Notes under the pieces: model-generated
What the model saw: only the letters and a program-made list of their open reading frames with translations
What the model was told of the DNA's origin: nothing
Database searches by the model: none
Shown here: positions 24,049-33,608 of the stretch, piece by piece
Position numbering within the stretch: the stretch's first letter is position 1
Layout of the letters: each line of letters opens with the position of its first letter
Program-made: the position numbers and the translations under genes
Assembly (NCBI RefSeq): GCF_900187225.1
Contig: NZ_LT906436.1
Span: 124,001 to 188,000, forward strand
Source of the DNA: Listeria monocytogenes
GTDB lineage: Bacteria; Bacillota; Bacilli; Lactobacillales; Listeriaceae
Length of the DNA stretch: 64,000 nucleotides
Direction: 5' to 3'

Positions 24049-26388
24049 ATGAGAAAAGTGCGTATTTCAGTTAGGCGTTTAGTAGAGTTTGTGCGGAGAA
24101 GCGGTAGTATCGATAACCGGATGACTAGTTCAGACCGCGCCTTAGAAGGAACAAAAATTCATCAATTACTCCAAAAAGAAGCTGGGGAAGAATATGCTGC
24201 AGAGGTACGGCTAAACCTAGACCGAATAGTGGACGGAATTGCTTTTTCGCTTGATGGACGCGCAGATGGCATCATAAATGGCCGAATGATTGATGAAATT
24301 AAAACAACTGAGACGCCAATGGATGAAATTACCGAAAATTTTCGACCTCTTCACTGGGCGCAACTTATTTGTTATGGATTTATGCTTGCAGAAAAGTCCG
24401 ATTTGGCAGAAGTTACTCTACAATTAACGTATTATCAAGTAGTTGACAAAGAAGTAAAACAATTTCAACGTGTAATGAGTCGCGAGGAACTGAGCGTTTT
24501 TGTGGACGATTTACTTTCCCAATACGCTATTTGGGCAAAGGCATCTGCCGCTTGGGAAATGAAACGAAATAAAACAATTCAAGAATTAACGTTTCCATAT
24601 GACAGCTATAGAAGTGGGCAAAGAGAGCTTGCGATTGCGGTGTACCGAACAATATCTTCAGAAGAAAGTTTGTTTTGTGAAGCGCCCACAGGTATCGGCA
24701 AAACAATGTCGACTTTGTTTCCCGGTATTAAAGCTATGGGTGAAGGGAAAACGGATAAATTGTTTTACTTTACTGCAAAAACCATTACGCGGCAAGTTGC
24801 CGAAGATGCGCTAGATGAGATGCGTCGTAAAGGACTTGCTGCAAGGAGTGTTACAATAACTGCGAAGGATAAGATATGCTTTTTAGACGAGAGGAAATGT
24901 GAACCAGATCATTGCCAATTTGCGCGAGGTTATTATGATCGTTTGAACGAAGCATTGTTTGATATGTTGCAATCCGAAGAAGCAATTACCCGTCAAGTTG
25001 TTGAGAGTTATGCCCGGAAATACACACTTTGTCCATTTGAATTATCGCTGGATGTGGCTCTTTTTTGTGATGTAATAGTTTGTGATTATAATTATTTATT
25101 CGACCCGGTAGTCTACTTGAAACGTTTCTTTGCAGAAGGGCCAGGTAAATATACTTTTCTGGTGGATGAAGTGCATAATTTAGTAGACCGTGCGCGCTCG
25201 ATGTACTCAGCGACATTAAAAAAATCTGCAGTTATGCAAGTCAAACGGAGACTGGACGCAAAAAATAACAAGCGATTGCTAAATGCAATCAATGTGATGA
25301 ATAAAGACATGATCGCACTCAATAAAAAACTAAAGGATTTAGATGAAACTATATATGTGCAAAAAAATGAACTCATTGATTGGAATGAATCGGTCCTAAA
25401 ATTCACCTTTGTAGCGAAGGAATGGTTGCCGCAAAATACTCAGTCAGAAATACAAGCGGATGTGTTGGAACTTTATTTTGAAAGTTTGAGATATGTTGCA
25501 ATTGCGGATTTTTATGATGATCGTTACGTCACACAAGTAACGAAAAGCCACGGAGATTTAGAAATAAAACAAGTATGCTTGGATCCGTCGTTCTTATTAT
25601 CAGAAAGACTGAAACTCGGAAGCAGCTCGGTGCTCTTTTCAGCAACGCTTCGACCAATAGATTACTATACAAATTTACTTGGTGGTCAAGAAGACACGAG
25701 TAGAATGATTTTTTCTTCACCATTTAAACAAAAAAACATGCATTTACTAGTAGCGGATTATATTAGTACGAAATACCAAATGCGCGAAAATAGTATGGAA
25801 GCTGTCGTAGATGCTCTCTATGCTCTAGTCTCTGGGGAAAACGGCAACTATTTATTTTTCTTTCCATCATTTCTATATTTACAAAAGGTATACGATTTAT
25901 TTAAAGAAAAATATCCTAACATCAGGTTGCAAAAACAAGAAACTGCTATGGATGAAGAGCGACGGGAGCATTTTTTAGAAAGATTTCAAGCAGAGAATGT
26001 AGAAACCTTGATTGGCTTTTGCGTCTTAGGAGGCGTTTTTTCAGAAGGGGTAGATCTTCGTGGCAACCGATTAGTCGGTGCGGCAGTTGTTGGAGTAGGA
26101 CTTGCGCAACTGAATCACGAATCTGATTTAATTAAAGATTATTATAATGAAACGATTGGTCGGGGATTTGATTATGCATATCAGATACCAGGAATGAATA
26201 AGGTGCTTCAAGCAGTTGGCCGGGTTATTCGAGGAGAATCGGACCGTGGCGTAGTGTTGTTAATAGAAGAACGATTTTCTGCCGATCGTTACCGAGCATT
26301 ATTCCCTACGCACTGGAACCATGCGAAAACAGTGAAGAGCAAAGACGATATCTCCCGAGAAGTGGCCGGATTTTGGCGGAATAGCTAA
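24049..26388 (+). CDS. DinG/XPD-like helicase with N-terminal PD-(D/E)XK nuclease-like domain
   Basis: A 779-residue superfamily 2 helicase. The N-terminal ~190 residues carry a RecB/Cas4-type nuclease-like pattern (GTKIHQLLQKE, DGRADGII, IDEIKTT). The P-loop APTGIGKT follows with K218. Four cysteines between C277 and C328 (including ICFLDERKCEPDHC and TLCPF) form an XPD-type iron-sulphur cluster. DEVH box with D373, and helicase motif VI-like QAVGRVIRG. ATG 24049 follows AAAGGAGG; the longer in-frame start at 23953 lies upstream of the promoter. The LexA-like box suggests DNA-damage induction. A HAD gene follows by 45 bp. Confidence 0.87.
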   Translation: MRKVRISVRRLVEFVRRSGSIDNRMTSSDRALEGTKIHQLLQKEAGEEYAAEVRLNLDRIVDGIAFSLDGRADGIINGRMIDEIKTTETPMDEITENFRPLHWAQLICYGFMLAEKSDLAEVTLQLTYYQVVDKEVKQFQRVMSREELSVFVDDLLSQYAIWAKASAAWEMKRNKTIQELTFPYDSYRSGQRELAIAVYRTISSEESLFCEAPTGIGKTMSTLFPGIKAMGEGKTDKLFYFTAKTITRQVAEDALDEMRRKGLAARSVTITAKDKICFLDERKCEPDHCQFARGYYDRLNEALFDMLQSEEAITRQVVESYARKYTLCPFELSLDVALFCDVIVCDYNYLFDPVVYLKRFFAEGPGKYTFLVDEVHNLVDRARSMYSATLKKSAVMQVKRRLDAKNNKRLLNAINVMNKDMIALNKKLKDLDETIYVQKNELIDWNESVLKFTFVAKEWLPQNTQSEIQADVLELYFESLRYVAIADFYDDRYVTQVTKSHGDLEIKQVCLDPSFLLSERLKLGSSSVLFSATLRPIDYYTNLLGGQEDTSRMIFSSPFKQKNMHLLVADYISTKYQMRENSMEAVVDALYALVSGENGNYLFFFPSFLYLQKVYDLFKEKYPNIRLQKQETAMDEERREHFLERFQAENVETLIGFCVLGGVFSEGVDLRGNRLVGAAVVGVGLAQLNHESDLIKDYYNETIGRGFDYAYQIPGMNKVLQAVGRVIRGESDRGVVLLIEERFSADRYRALFPTHWNHAKTVKSKDDISREVAGFWRNS

Positions 26389-26433
26389 TTTTCTAGTAGA
26401 ATAGAAGTAATTAGTCATTTTTGGGAGGAAATT

Positions 26434-27246
26434 ATGTATAAAATTATTGCGATAGATATTGATGGCACTTTATTAAACGACACACACGAAATCACACCAG
26501 CTGTGCGTGATTCTATTAAAGCTGCGAAAGCAAAAGGGGTAAAAGTAGTATTATGTACAGGTCGTCCACTTGCAGGAATTAAAAAAAGCTTAATTGAACT
26601 AGATCTTTTAGATGAAGGGGATTACGCAATTACGTTTAATGGGGCGGTTGTGTTAGAAACAGCTTCAGAAAAAACATTAGCAGATATAACCTTAAATAAA
26701 ACTGAGCTAGAAGAAATTTATGCATTTTGTCACGCGGAAAATGTTAACGTCACTTATTTTGATGGAAAAAACATGTATGTACCAAGCCGCAAAATCACAG
26801 AAATCACTTGTCAAGATTCGCTGCTACTTGGTACGCCACTATATCATTTACCTGTAGAAGAAGCGCCTGAATCTATTCATGTTTCCAAAGTTATGCTATT
26901 AGACTCACCTGAAAAAATTACCGATGTGATAAAAAAATTACCAGAGAATATCAAAGAAAAATTTTACGTTGTCCGGAGTGTTCCATATAACTTAGAGTTC
27001 TTGCAAAAAGGGGTTAATAAAGGATCAGCTCTCGCTAGTTTAGCAGATAAAATTGGGGTGGACCAAAGTGAAGTCATGAGTATTGGAGATCAGGAAAACG
27101 ATATTACCATGATCGAGTACGCTGGTATGGGAGTTGCGATGGGAAATGCGACAGAGCATATTAAAGAAATCGCCAACTATACAACAACTACTAATAATGA
27201 AGATGGTGTGGCACAGGCTATTCAAATGCTTATTCTGGACCGATAA
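26434..27246 (+). CDS. Cof-type HAD phosphatase
   Basis: A 270-residue cytosolic HAD hydrolase of the Cof/YidA (type IIB cap) group. DIDGTLLND supplies the nucleophile D8 and acid/base D10; VLCTGRP is motif II, K201-type lysine occurs in NKGSAL, and GDQENDITM is motif IV. Members dephosphorylate sugar phosphates or flavin precursors; the substrate cannot be assigned. It starts 45 bp after the helicase gene with GGGAGG and may be co-transcribed. A terminator lies about 75 bp downstream. Confidence 0.88.
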   Translation: MYKIIAIDIDGTLLNDTHEITPAVRDSIKAAKAKGVKVVLCTGRPLAGIKKSLIELDLLDEGDYAITFNGAVVLETASEKTLADITLNKTELEEIYAFCHAENVNVTYFDGKNMYVPSRKITEITCQDSLLLGTPLYHLPVEEAPESIHVSKVMLLDSPEKITDVIKKLPENIKEKFYVVRSVPYNLEFLQKGVNKGSALASLADKIGVDQSEVMSIGDQENDITMIEYAGMGVAMGNATEHIKEIANYTTTTNNEDGVAQAIQMLILDR

Positions 27247-27319
27247 AATAGCGAATGGTAGTAAAAATAGAGTATTGCAATAAAGTATAAATGGATACTA
27301 AAAAGCATACACATTGCTA

Positions 27320-27361
27320 CAAAAAGCCGAAACTTCCTATAAAGGAGTTTCGGTTTTTTTG
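27320..27361 (+). terminator. intrinsic terminator
   Basis: CCGAAACTTCC...GGAGTTTCGG hairpin followed by an eight-base T-run, after the HAD gene. Confidence 0.85.
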
Positions 27362-27529
27362 TTCAATTAAGTACTTTATAATATATAGTCCTTTAAAATA
27401 GTCACTAAAAGTTCATAAAGATGGCGTTTTAGGAGCAGTACTTCCGAAAAGTGATATAGCTTGGAGTTACTCAATTGTCATATGATATGTGATAATAACA
27501 AAACTTCATTAGTAAAGGATGAATTTGTA

Positions 27530-29614
27530 ATGAGTAAAAACGGAAACTTTTTAAAAAAAGTTGGGTTAGCTTTCTTAAGTATTTTAATCGTTGCTAGCAC
27601 AATCTTCCAAACGACAGTTGTGAAAGCAGCAACGAGTTATGGTTCTCAGTTTTTAAACACAGTAGAACTTTTAGACAAGGACGGTGTGCCGCAAACGGAT
27701 TTTGGCTACTATGACAACATGGATGTGCATTACACTTGGTCTATCCCTAATTCAACAAACGTAAAAGCGGGCGACACAATGGATTTCACGCTGCCAAGTC
27801 AATTGGCGCTGGCAACCGATCTCGCTTTTGACGTGAAAGATAGTAAAGGTCAAGTAGTTGGAACGGCCACTGTAAAAAAGGCAACAAATCAAGTAACACT
27901 AGTTTTCAGTGATTATGTAGAAAAACATTCCGATGTTAAGGGCGAACTGGATTTCTGGACTGCTTTTAACCAAAAAGTAATTACTGGAAATGAAACAGTT
28001 GATTTAGTATTCCCTCTTGAAAATGGAACAACCGTAATAGATGTAGAAGTTGGTGAAAAAACACCAGTTAGCCCGACAGAAACGCTTTTCAAATATGGTT
28101 GGGTAGATGCTAGTAATCCAAGTTTGATTCATTGGGTTGTTCGCGTGAATTACGCTAAAGTTAATATCCCAAATGCTGTTTTCACCGACATCATTGGCGC
28201 AAAACAAACATTAAATTTTGATTCTATTAAAGCCTTTCACGGAACGTACTCAGCGGACCGAGTATTTACAGCAGGTGCGCCGATTTCCAGCACCAATTTT
28301 TCTGCGACAAGTGACGGGTTTAGTGTAGCTTTAGGAAATCTAACTGATTCAGTGCAAATTTCTTACACAACCACTACTACAGATGGTGGGAAGTCCACTC
28401 AGTATGATAATACTGCTAAATTAGCCGGAACTGATTTTGTGACAAAGCAAACGTCTACTTGGACACCAGCATCAGGCGGTGGCGGTGAAGGAGGAGGAAC
28501 AACTGGTTCAGTAACACTTACGAAAGAAGATGCGAAAACAAAAGCAACTCTCGCAGGTGCGGAATTCAAATTAGTGGATTCAAAAGGCACTGTTCTACAA
28601 GAAAGCATTATAACAGATACGAACGGAAAACTTAGTATTGCAGACCTGAAATTTGACACCTATCAATTAATCGAAACAAAAGCCCCGACAGGCTATAAAC
28701 TTGATACAACACCAGTAGAATTCACTATTGGTGAAAACAACCAAGCAATTACAGTGACAAAAGAAAATACACTTAACACTGGCTCCGTAGAATTAACAAA
28801 ACTAGATGCCGCAACCAAAGCAACCCTAGCAGGAGCAACATTTGAATTACAAGATAAAGAAGGAAATACGCTCCAAACAGACTTGAAAACAGATGAAGAT
28901 GGCGTTCTAAAAGTAACTGATTTAGTACCAGGCAGTTACCAATTTGTCGAAACAAGTGCTCCAACAGGCTACAAGTTAGACAATAACCTAGTTAGTTTTG
29001 AAATTGTCGCTGGTGAGACAGATCAAGTAGTAAAAGTAACAAAAGAAAACACACTAGAAGTTGGCTCCGTGGAACTAACAAAGTTAGACTCTGCAACCAA
29101 AGCAACCCTAGCCGGAGCAACATTTGAATTACAAGATAAAGAAGGAAATACATTACAAACTGGTTTAACTACGGACGAAAATGGCGTTCTAAAAGTAACT
29201 GATTTAGTACCAGGGACATACCAATTTGTGGAAACAAAAGCCCCGATTGGATATGAACTTGATACGACCCCAGTTAGTTTTGAAATTGTCGCTGGTGAGA
29301 CAGACCCAATAGTAAAAGTAACAAAAGAAAACACATTAGTACCACCAACACCAGTACCACCAACACCAGTACCACCAACACCAGTACCGCCTACTCCGTT
29401 ACCACCAGTACCATATGAACCAACTGTGCCACCAACAAAACCAGAAGTACCAGTTACGCCTAAGAAAACAGAAAACAGCGAGGATAGTCCAAAAACAACC
29501 CCGATAAGAATAACTCAAAGTCTTCCTAAAACAGGAGATACAAATAGTTTTGCTGGCTTAGGAGTAATCCTGATAGCCTTGTCATTAAGCGGTCTTCTGC
29601 TGAAGCGCAAATAG
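27530..29614 (+). CDS. LPXTG cell-wall adhesin with collagen-binding-like head and three Cna-B/SpaA repeats
   Basis: A 694-residue surface protein. The ATG at 27530 follows AAAGGAT and begins a signal peptide (to about residue 36); the upstream in-frame start at 27461 is unlikely. Next comes an adhesin head (about 37-320) with the YGSQFLNTVELLD and LDFWTAFN elements shared with the next gene. Three Cna-B (SpaA prealbumin-like) repeats of about 92-94 residues follow, each with a TK lysine near the start and ETxAPxGY near the end. These residues form isopeptide bonds in the family. A Pro/Thr tandem spacer (VPPTP units) leads to LPKTG (665-669), a hydrophobic helix and a basic tail. It is probably a host-factor or matrix adhesin. 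Confidence 0.88.
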   Translation: MSKNGNFLKKVGLAFLSILIVASTIFQTTVVKAATSYGSQFLNTVELLDKDGVPQTDFGYYDNMDVHYTWSIPNSTNVKAGDTMDFTLPSQLALATDLAFDVKDSKGQVVGTATVKKATNQVTLVFSDYVEKHSDVKGELDFWTAFNQKVITGNETVDLVFPLENGTTVIDVEVGEKTPVSPTETLFKYGWVDASNPSLIHWVVRVNYAKVNIPNAVFTDIIGAKQTLNFDSIKAFHGTYSADRVFTAGAPISSTNFSATSDGFSVALGNLTDSVQISYTTTTTDGGKSTQYDNTAKLAGTDFVTKQTSTWTPASGGGGEGGGTTGSVTLTKEDAKTKATLAGAEFKLVDSKGTVLQESIITDTNGKLSIADLKFDTYQLIETKAPTGYKLDTTPVEFTIGENNQAITVTKENTLNTGSVELTKLDAATKATLAGATFELQDKEGNTLQTDLKTDEDGVLKVTDLVPGSYQFVETSAPTGYKLDNNLVSFEIVAGETDQVVKVTKENTLEVGSVELTKLDSATKATLAGATFELQDKEGNTLQTGLTTDENGVLKVTDLVPGTYQFVETKAPIGYELDTTPVSFEIVAGETDPIVKVTKENTLVPPTPVPPTPVPPTPVPPTPLPPVPYEPTVPPTKPEVPVTPKKTENSEDSPKTTPIRITQSLPKTGDTNSFAGLGVILIALSLSGLLLKRK
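28505..29344 (+). repeat. three tandem Cna-B coding repeats
   Basis: Units at about 28505-28780, 28781-29062 and 29063-29344. The second and third are nearly identical over their first 150 bases, suggesting recent duplication or homogenisation. Confidence 0.8.
29338..29397 (+). repeat. 15-bp tandem repeat coding VPPTP units
   Basis: About four copies of GTACCACCAACACCA, the last diverged. This is a wall-spanning spacer likely to vary in length between strains. Confidence 0.85.
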
Positions 29615-29652
29615 AAAAAACAGGCTTAGATAATTATCTAAGCCTGTTTTAA
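29614..29652 (+). terminator. intrinsic terminator
   Basis: AAAAACAGGCTTAGATAA with TTATCTAAGCCTGTTTT, just after the first adhesin gene. Confidence 0.88.
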
Positions 29653-29676
29653 TTAGGTCATTTTAGAATCTTAATC

Positions 29677-29748
29677 GTCACAAAACGTTCACAATTAGGA
29701 GATTTTTTGATAGATAAGAACCGATTTTTAGGAAAAATAATGTATAAT
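29677..29748 (+). promoter_or_regulatory. adhesin promoter region with direct-repeat operator
   Basis: GTCACA (29677-29682) and TTCACA (29688-29693) lie 11 bp apart, matching the arrangement ahead of the LXG island. TATAAT is at 29743-29748. The distance from repeat to -10 box is longer here (about 50 bp). Confidence 0.4.
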
Positions 29749-29806
29749 CACTATGAATTAGTAATAAATTTATGATTGAAATTAACTAAAAAAGGATGGT
29801 TTTTTT

Positions 29807-31522
29807 ATGAAGAAACGCACGACAATGATGTCTAATCTAAAGAAATTCGGATTAGCATTTCTTAGCGTTATCTTGCTTGTAAACGTTATATTTCAGACTA
29901 ACTTTGTTAAAGCAGCAACTAATTATGGGTCCGATTTTTTGAAAACTGTTGAATTATTAGATGCAGATGGAAATCCCCAAACGGACTTCGGGTATTATGA
30001 TAGCATCAAGGTTCACTATACTTGGGAAATCCCCAATTCAACTAATGTTAAGGAAGGCGACACAATGGAATTTGTGTTACCTCCAGAGCTGAAGATAGTT
30101 ACAGATTTAGACTTTTCTTTAAAAGATCACGATGGCAACACGGTAGGTCATGTGATTGCTAAAAAATCGACTGGCCAAGTAGTTATTACATTTACAGACT
30201 TTGTCGAAAAAAACTCCAATATTAGTGGATATCTCGATTTTTGGACTAATTGGGATAAATCATTAGTAGAAGGTAATGAAAATGTTCCAGTTGAATTTCC
30301 AGTAAATGGTACCACAGAAACAATTGATGTGGGTGTTGGAGGCAAAAATCAAATCGACCCGGATGAAAGCTTATATAAATACGGCTGGGCTGATGCTGAA
30401 AATCCTGAGCTTATCCAGTGGGTTGTGCGAGTTAACTATTCCAAACAAAACATTCAAAATGCCGTTTATGAAGACTTTATTGGACCAAAACAAGTCGTTG
30501 ATTTTAATTCAATAAAAGCATTCCACGGCGAGTTTGACCCGGATGATAACTTCACACCAGGAGCTGAGGTGCCTTCATCTGCAATTACTCAAACAACGGA
30601 TGGTTTTAAAGTTGATCTAGGAAATTTAACAGATTCTGTCAAAATTTCATACTACACAACTTCTACCGACAACGGAGCATCGCCTAACTACACTAATAAA
30701 GGGCAATTAACAGGCGATAACTTCATTAAACAAGAAATCGAAGTCGCAACACCAACATCAGGAGGCGGCGGTGGTGGAGAAGGGACAACTGGTTCTGTTG
30801 AATTAACGAAAACAGATGATTCGTCCCAAAAAAATCCGCTAGAAGGTGCCGAATTTAAGTTAGTCAACGGAGCGGGAGCCACTGTGCAAACGGGATTAAA
30901 AACCAATGCAGATGGAAAACTGGCAATTTCAAACCTGAAATATGACACATACCAGCTAATCGAAACGAAAGCTCCACAAGGATACGTGTTGGATGCGTCT
31001 CCAGTGAAATTCACGATTGATGATACCCACCAATCATTATTCGTATCTAAAGAAAATACTGCCATCAAAGGATCCGTTTCACTAGAAAAAGTCGACCGTG
31101 ACACAAAAAGTCTTCTAGCTGATGCCGAATTCGAATTACAAGATAAAGATGGTAACACACTAAAAACAAATCTTAAAACGGACCAAAAAGGTAAACTAAC
31201 GGTTGCTGATTTACTTCCAGGTGAGTATCAATTTGTTGAAACAAAAGCACCAACAGGTTATATTTTAGACACTACACCATTGAAATTTAAAATCAGCACA
31301 GAAGCATTAAACGTAACTGTAACAAAAGAAAATACGAAAAAACCAGAAATACCAAAAGTGCCAGTACCACCAAAAAAACCAGAAAAACCGGATAAAATAA
31401 TAAGTGAAGACAGCAAACAGACAGCTTTACCAAAAACAGGAGATTCGCCACTTGTTAATGGATGGGGACTGTTACTCGTAGCCATTTCAGCGAGCGGCTT
31501 AATTGCACTTAGAAGAAAATAA
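29807..31522 (+). CDS. LPXTG cell-wall adhesin with two Cna-B/SpaA repeats (paralogue of upstream gene)
   Basis: A 571-residue surface protein with the same layout as the gene at 27530: signal peptide (1-42), adhesin head (YGSDFLKTVELLD, LDFWTNWD), glycine-rich hinge, two Cna-B repeats, short Pro/Lys spacer, LPKTG (541-545), membrane helix, RRK tail. The head domains align along their whole length, so the pair arose by tandem duplication; this copy has one repeat fewer and a shorter spacer. AAAAGGATGG precedes the ATG. Own promoter region and terminators on both sides make it a separate transcript. Confidence 0.88.
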   Translation: MKKRTTMMSNLKKFGLAFLSVILLVNVIFQTNFVKAATNYGSDFLKTVELLDADGNPQTDFGYYDSIKVHYTWEIPNSTNVKEGDTMEFVLPPELKIVTDLDFSLKDHDGNTVGHVIAKKSTGQVVITFTDFVEKNSNISGYLDFWTNWDKSLVEGNENVPVEFPVNGTTETIDVGVGGKNQIDPDESLYKYGWADAENPELIQWVVRVNYSKQNIQNAVYEDFIGPKQVVDFNSIKAFHGEFDPDDNFTPGAEVPSSAITQTTDGFKVDLGNLTDSVKISYYTTSTDNGASPNYTNKGQLTGDNFIKQEIEVATPTSGGGGGGEGTTGSVELTKTDDSSQKNPLEGAEFKLVNGAGATVQTGLKTNADGKLAISNLKYDTYQLIETKAPQGYVLDASPVKFTIDDTHQSLFVSKENTAIKGSVSLEKVDRDTKSLLADAEFELQDKDGNTLKTNLKTDQKGKLTVADLLPGEYQFVETKAPTGYILDTTPLKFKISTEALNVTVTKENTKKPEIPKVPVPPKKPEKPDKIISEDSKQTALPKTGDSPLVNGWGLLLVAISASGLIALRRK

Positions 31523-31563
31523 TAAAAAACCGTAAGCGATAATACAATCGCTTACGGTTTTTC
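31523..31563. terminator. bidirectional terminator
   Basis: AAAAAACCGTAAGCGAT with ATCGCTTACGGTTTTT, between the second adhesin and the convergent RsbR-like gene. Confidence 0.88.
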
Positions 31564-32403
31564 TTATATAGTTCTAGTTTGATCTTGCAAAACAGCCTTT
31601 AACGAATGATAGGCTGGGATAGATAAGTTTAATTCAACACGATTAATTTGTTGCGCCATTTTTGGTTGAATGCCAGAAATAAATGCCTCGACGCCAAGAA
31701 GTTTAAGCATCGTCACTAAGTTGGTGAGCATCTCTCCTAACGCATCGTCAAAATACGTGATTCCAGATAAATCAATACACAATTGTTCCACGCCTAAATG
31801 AACACATTTATTTGCAGTAATTTCGGATAGCTTTTCTGCTCTTTCACGATCTACACGGCCCATTAAAGGAAGTATCGCCAATTTGTCAGTAATGGAAATG
31901 ACTGGGGTGCTAATTTCTTCAATTAAGCGATGTTGTTGTTCTAGATGTTTCACGATATCATTGTAATACATTGCAGAAAAGGCTTCGTTTATTCGGTCGA
32001 ATCCGTGATTAACCATTGCCATGCTTGATGAGAATTCACATTTAGACACTTCATCATTATGAATACAAAAGTCACCAACGGCTGTAACAAATTCGCGACG
32101 TAGTTTATCTAAGGTAGTAATAACTTCAGGTAATGGCACTTCATTTTCCATGCGACGTGCGTACATGTTATCTAGCCATTTGTCGAGTTTCTCAAAGAAC
32201 GCTTTTTTACCAGCAAAATAGGAAATGATTAAGTCCGCTGTTTGTTCACTGTCAGCGCGCAGTTCATCTTTATATTGTGGAGAGTAAACAAAGCTAGTAT
32301 ACGTATTTTCATAAATTTTTGATAACCAATTATTAATGATTTCTTCGGTATGTTCTCTTAAATATAGCTCCATACTTCCATTCGATTCATTCATACCAGA
32401 CAA
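31564..32403 (-). CDS. rsbR2: RsbR-family stressosome protein (STAS domain)
   Basis: A 279-residue protein with an N-terminal helical, globin-like RsbR_N domain (about 10-150) and a C-terminal STAS domain (about 165-275; TPVISITDKLAILPLMG). RsbR paralogues build the stressosome with RsbS and RsbT and gate sigma-B activation. Compared with my recollection of Bacillus RsbRA, both phospho-acceptor threonines are absent: the TIDT region reads R183-V-D-R186, and the second threonine (VVDT) is D220 in GITYFDD. The protein may be non-phosphorylatable or mimic phosphorylation. ATG at 32403 follows AAAGGGG; a second ATG occurs at 32394. The name follows recollection of Lmo0161 as RsbR2. Confidence 0.85.
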   Translation of the reverse strand: MSGMNESNGSMELYLREHTEEIINNWLSKIYENTYTSFVYSPQYKDELRADSEQTADLIISYFAGKKAFFEKLDKWLDNMYARRMENEVPLPEVITTLDKLRREFVTAVGDFCIHNDEVSKCEFSSSMAMVNHGFDRINEAFSAMYYNDIVKHLEQQHRLIEEISTPVISITDKLAILPLMGRVDRERAEKLSEITANKCVHLGVEQLCIDLSGITYFDDALGEMLTNLVTMLKLLGVEAFISGIQPKMAQQINRVELNLSIPAYHSLKAVLQDQTRTI

Positions 32404-32610
32404 CCCCTTTAAGTCTAAGTATAATAACTACTTTTCTTTATTCTATGCTCAAAACGGTGTACTGTCCATTTAAATTTTAGAAAAATAACTAATTTATTGA
32501 AATTGTAATATTAGTTAACAAATCCAACGTTATTTTTTTGTTAAAATTCCGAAGCTATTTAAGCTTGGTCATGGTATAATATTACAATATGGATAGAAAG
32601 GAAGTTTTTT

Positions 32611-33603
32611 GTGGGATTACAGGATGAACTTACAATGATGCAACCAGTGGTCATGAAGATTTTTTCAAAAAGTGTCCGCGAAAATCGATTATCTCACGGC
32701 TATTTATTCGAAGGAACAAGGGGTACAGGAAAGAAGCGCACAGCACTTTGGTTAGCTCAGAGCCTTTTTTGTTTAGAAAGCACTGAAACCGAGCTTGCTT
32801 GTGGAAAGTGTACCAATTGCACGAGAATAGCGAGTCATAATCATCCGGATGTTCATTTGCTAGAGCCAGATGGGGCTAGTATTAAAATTGATCAGGTTCG
32901 CGCGCTTAAGCAAGAACTTAGTAAACGTGGGATGGAATCGGATCAAAAAGTAGTTATCATTTACGATGCAGAAAAAATGACTGTTCAATCAGCCAATAGT
33001 CTGCTGAAATTTATAGAAGAACCAGAAGGCGGTTTGTTATTATTATTTTTAACAACAAATCCCGGGCAAATTTTGCCAACAATCCAGTCAAGACTGCAAC
33101 CTGTCACATTCAAATCACTGACTTTTGATAGTTTACTCGCATCACTAACAGCAGCAGGCATTTCCGAACAAAAAGCGCGGATTTATGCTAGCATTACTGG
33201 GAGTGTGGAAGAAGCGAAGGCTTTTGAAGAGAGTGAGTGGTTTAGTGAGGCAAGAAATGTTGTCATCAAGTTATACGAAGGAATTCACCATCAAGGAACC
33301 AGCCCATTAATTATCATTCAAGAATCATGGATGCCACTTTTTAAAGAGAAAGATAAGATGGCGCTTGGGCTCGAATTGTTGTTACTGCTGTACCGCGACC
33401 GGCTACACCTTACACTTGACGAGAACTACGAACCAATTTGTACAGCGCAAAAAGAAATGCTCGGACAAGATGCGCTGCGCAAGTCACTGTCCGAAACCAC
33501 AGGGGAAATCGAGAAGATTCTCGCTGCGAAATCAAAACTGGATTCCAATATGAACACGCAACTTCTAATGGAGCAGTTAGTTCTGGAAATCCAAGGGAGG
33601 TAA
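32611..33603 (+). CDS. holB: DNA polymerase III delta' subunit
   Basis: A 330-residue clamp-loader subunit. GTG start after GAAAGGAAG. P-loop-like GTRGTGKKRT (35-44), zinc module with C54, C64, C67 and C70 (CGKCTNC), and the AAA+ sensor stretch NSLLKFIEEPEGG. It acts with tau/gamma and delta to load the beta clamp. It is first in the conserved holB-ricT-yabA-yabB-yazA-rsmI run found in Bacillus subtilis. A TATAAT at 32575 lies upstream. In Bacillus, tmk and yaaQ-yaaR precede holB; here an RsbR-like gene and adhesins do. Confidence 0.92.
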   Translation: MGLQDELTMMQPVVMKIFSKSVRENRLSHGYLFEGTRGTGKKRTALWLAQSLFCLESTETELACGKCTNCTRIASHNHPDVHLLEPDGASIKIDQVRALKQELSKRGMESDQKVVIIYDAEKMTVQSANSLLKFIEEPEGGLLLLFLTTNPGQILPTIQSRLQPVTFKSLTFDSLLASLTAAGISEQKARIYASITGSVEEAKAFEESEWFSEARNVVIKLYEGIHHQGTSPLIIIQESWMPLFKEKDKMALGLELLLLLYRDRLHLTLDENYEPICTAQKEMLGQDALRKSLSETTGEIEKILAAKSKLDSNMNTQLLMEQLVLEIQGR

Positions 33604-33608
33604 TCGCT

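Noticed and set aside
29338-29397. Regular 15-bp repeats considered as a CRISPR array
   Set aside because: There are no spacers; the units are contiguous and encode the VPPTP spacer of an adhesin.
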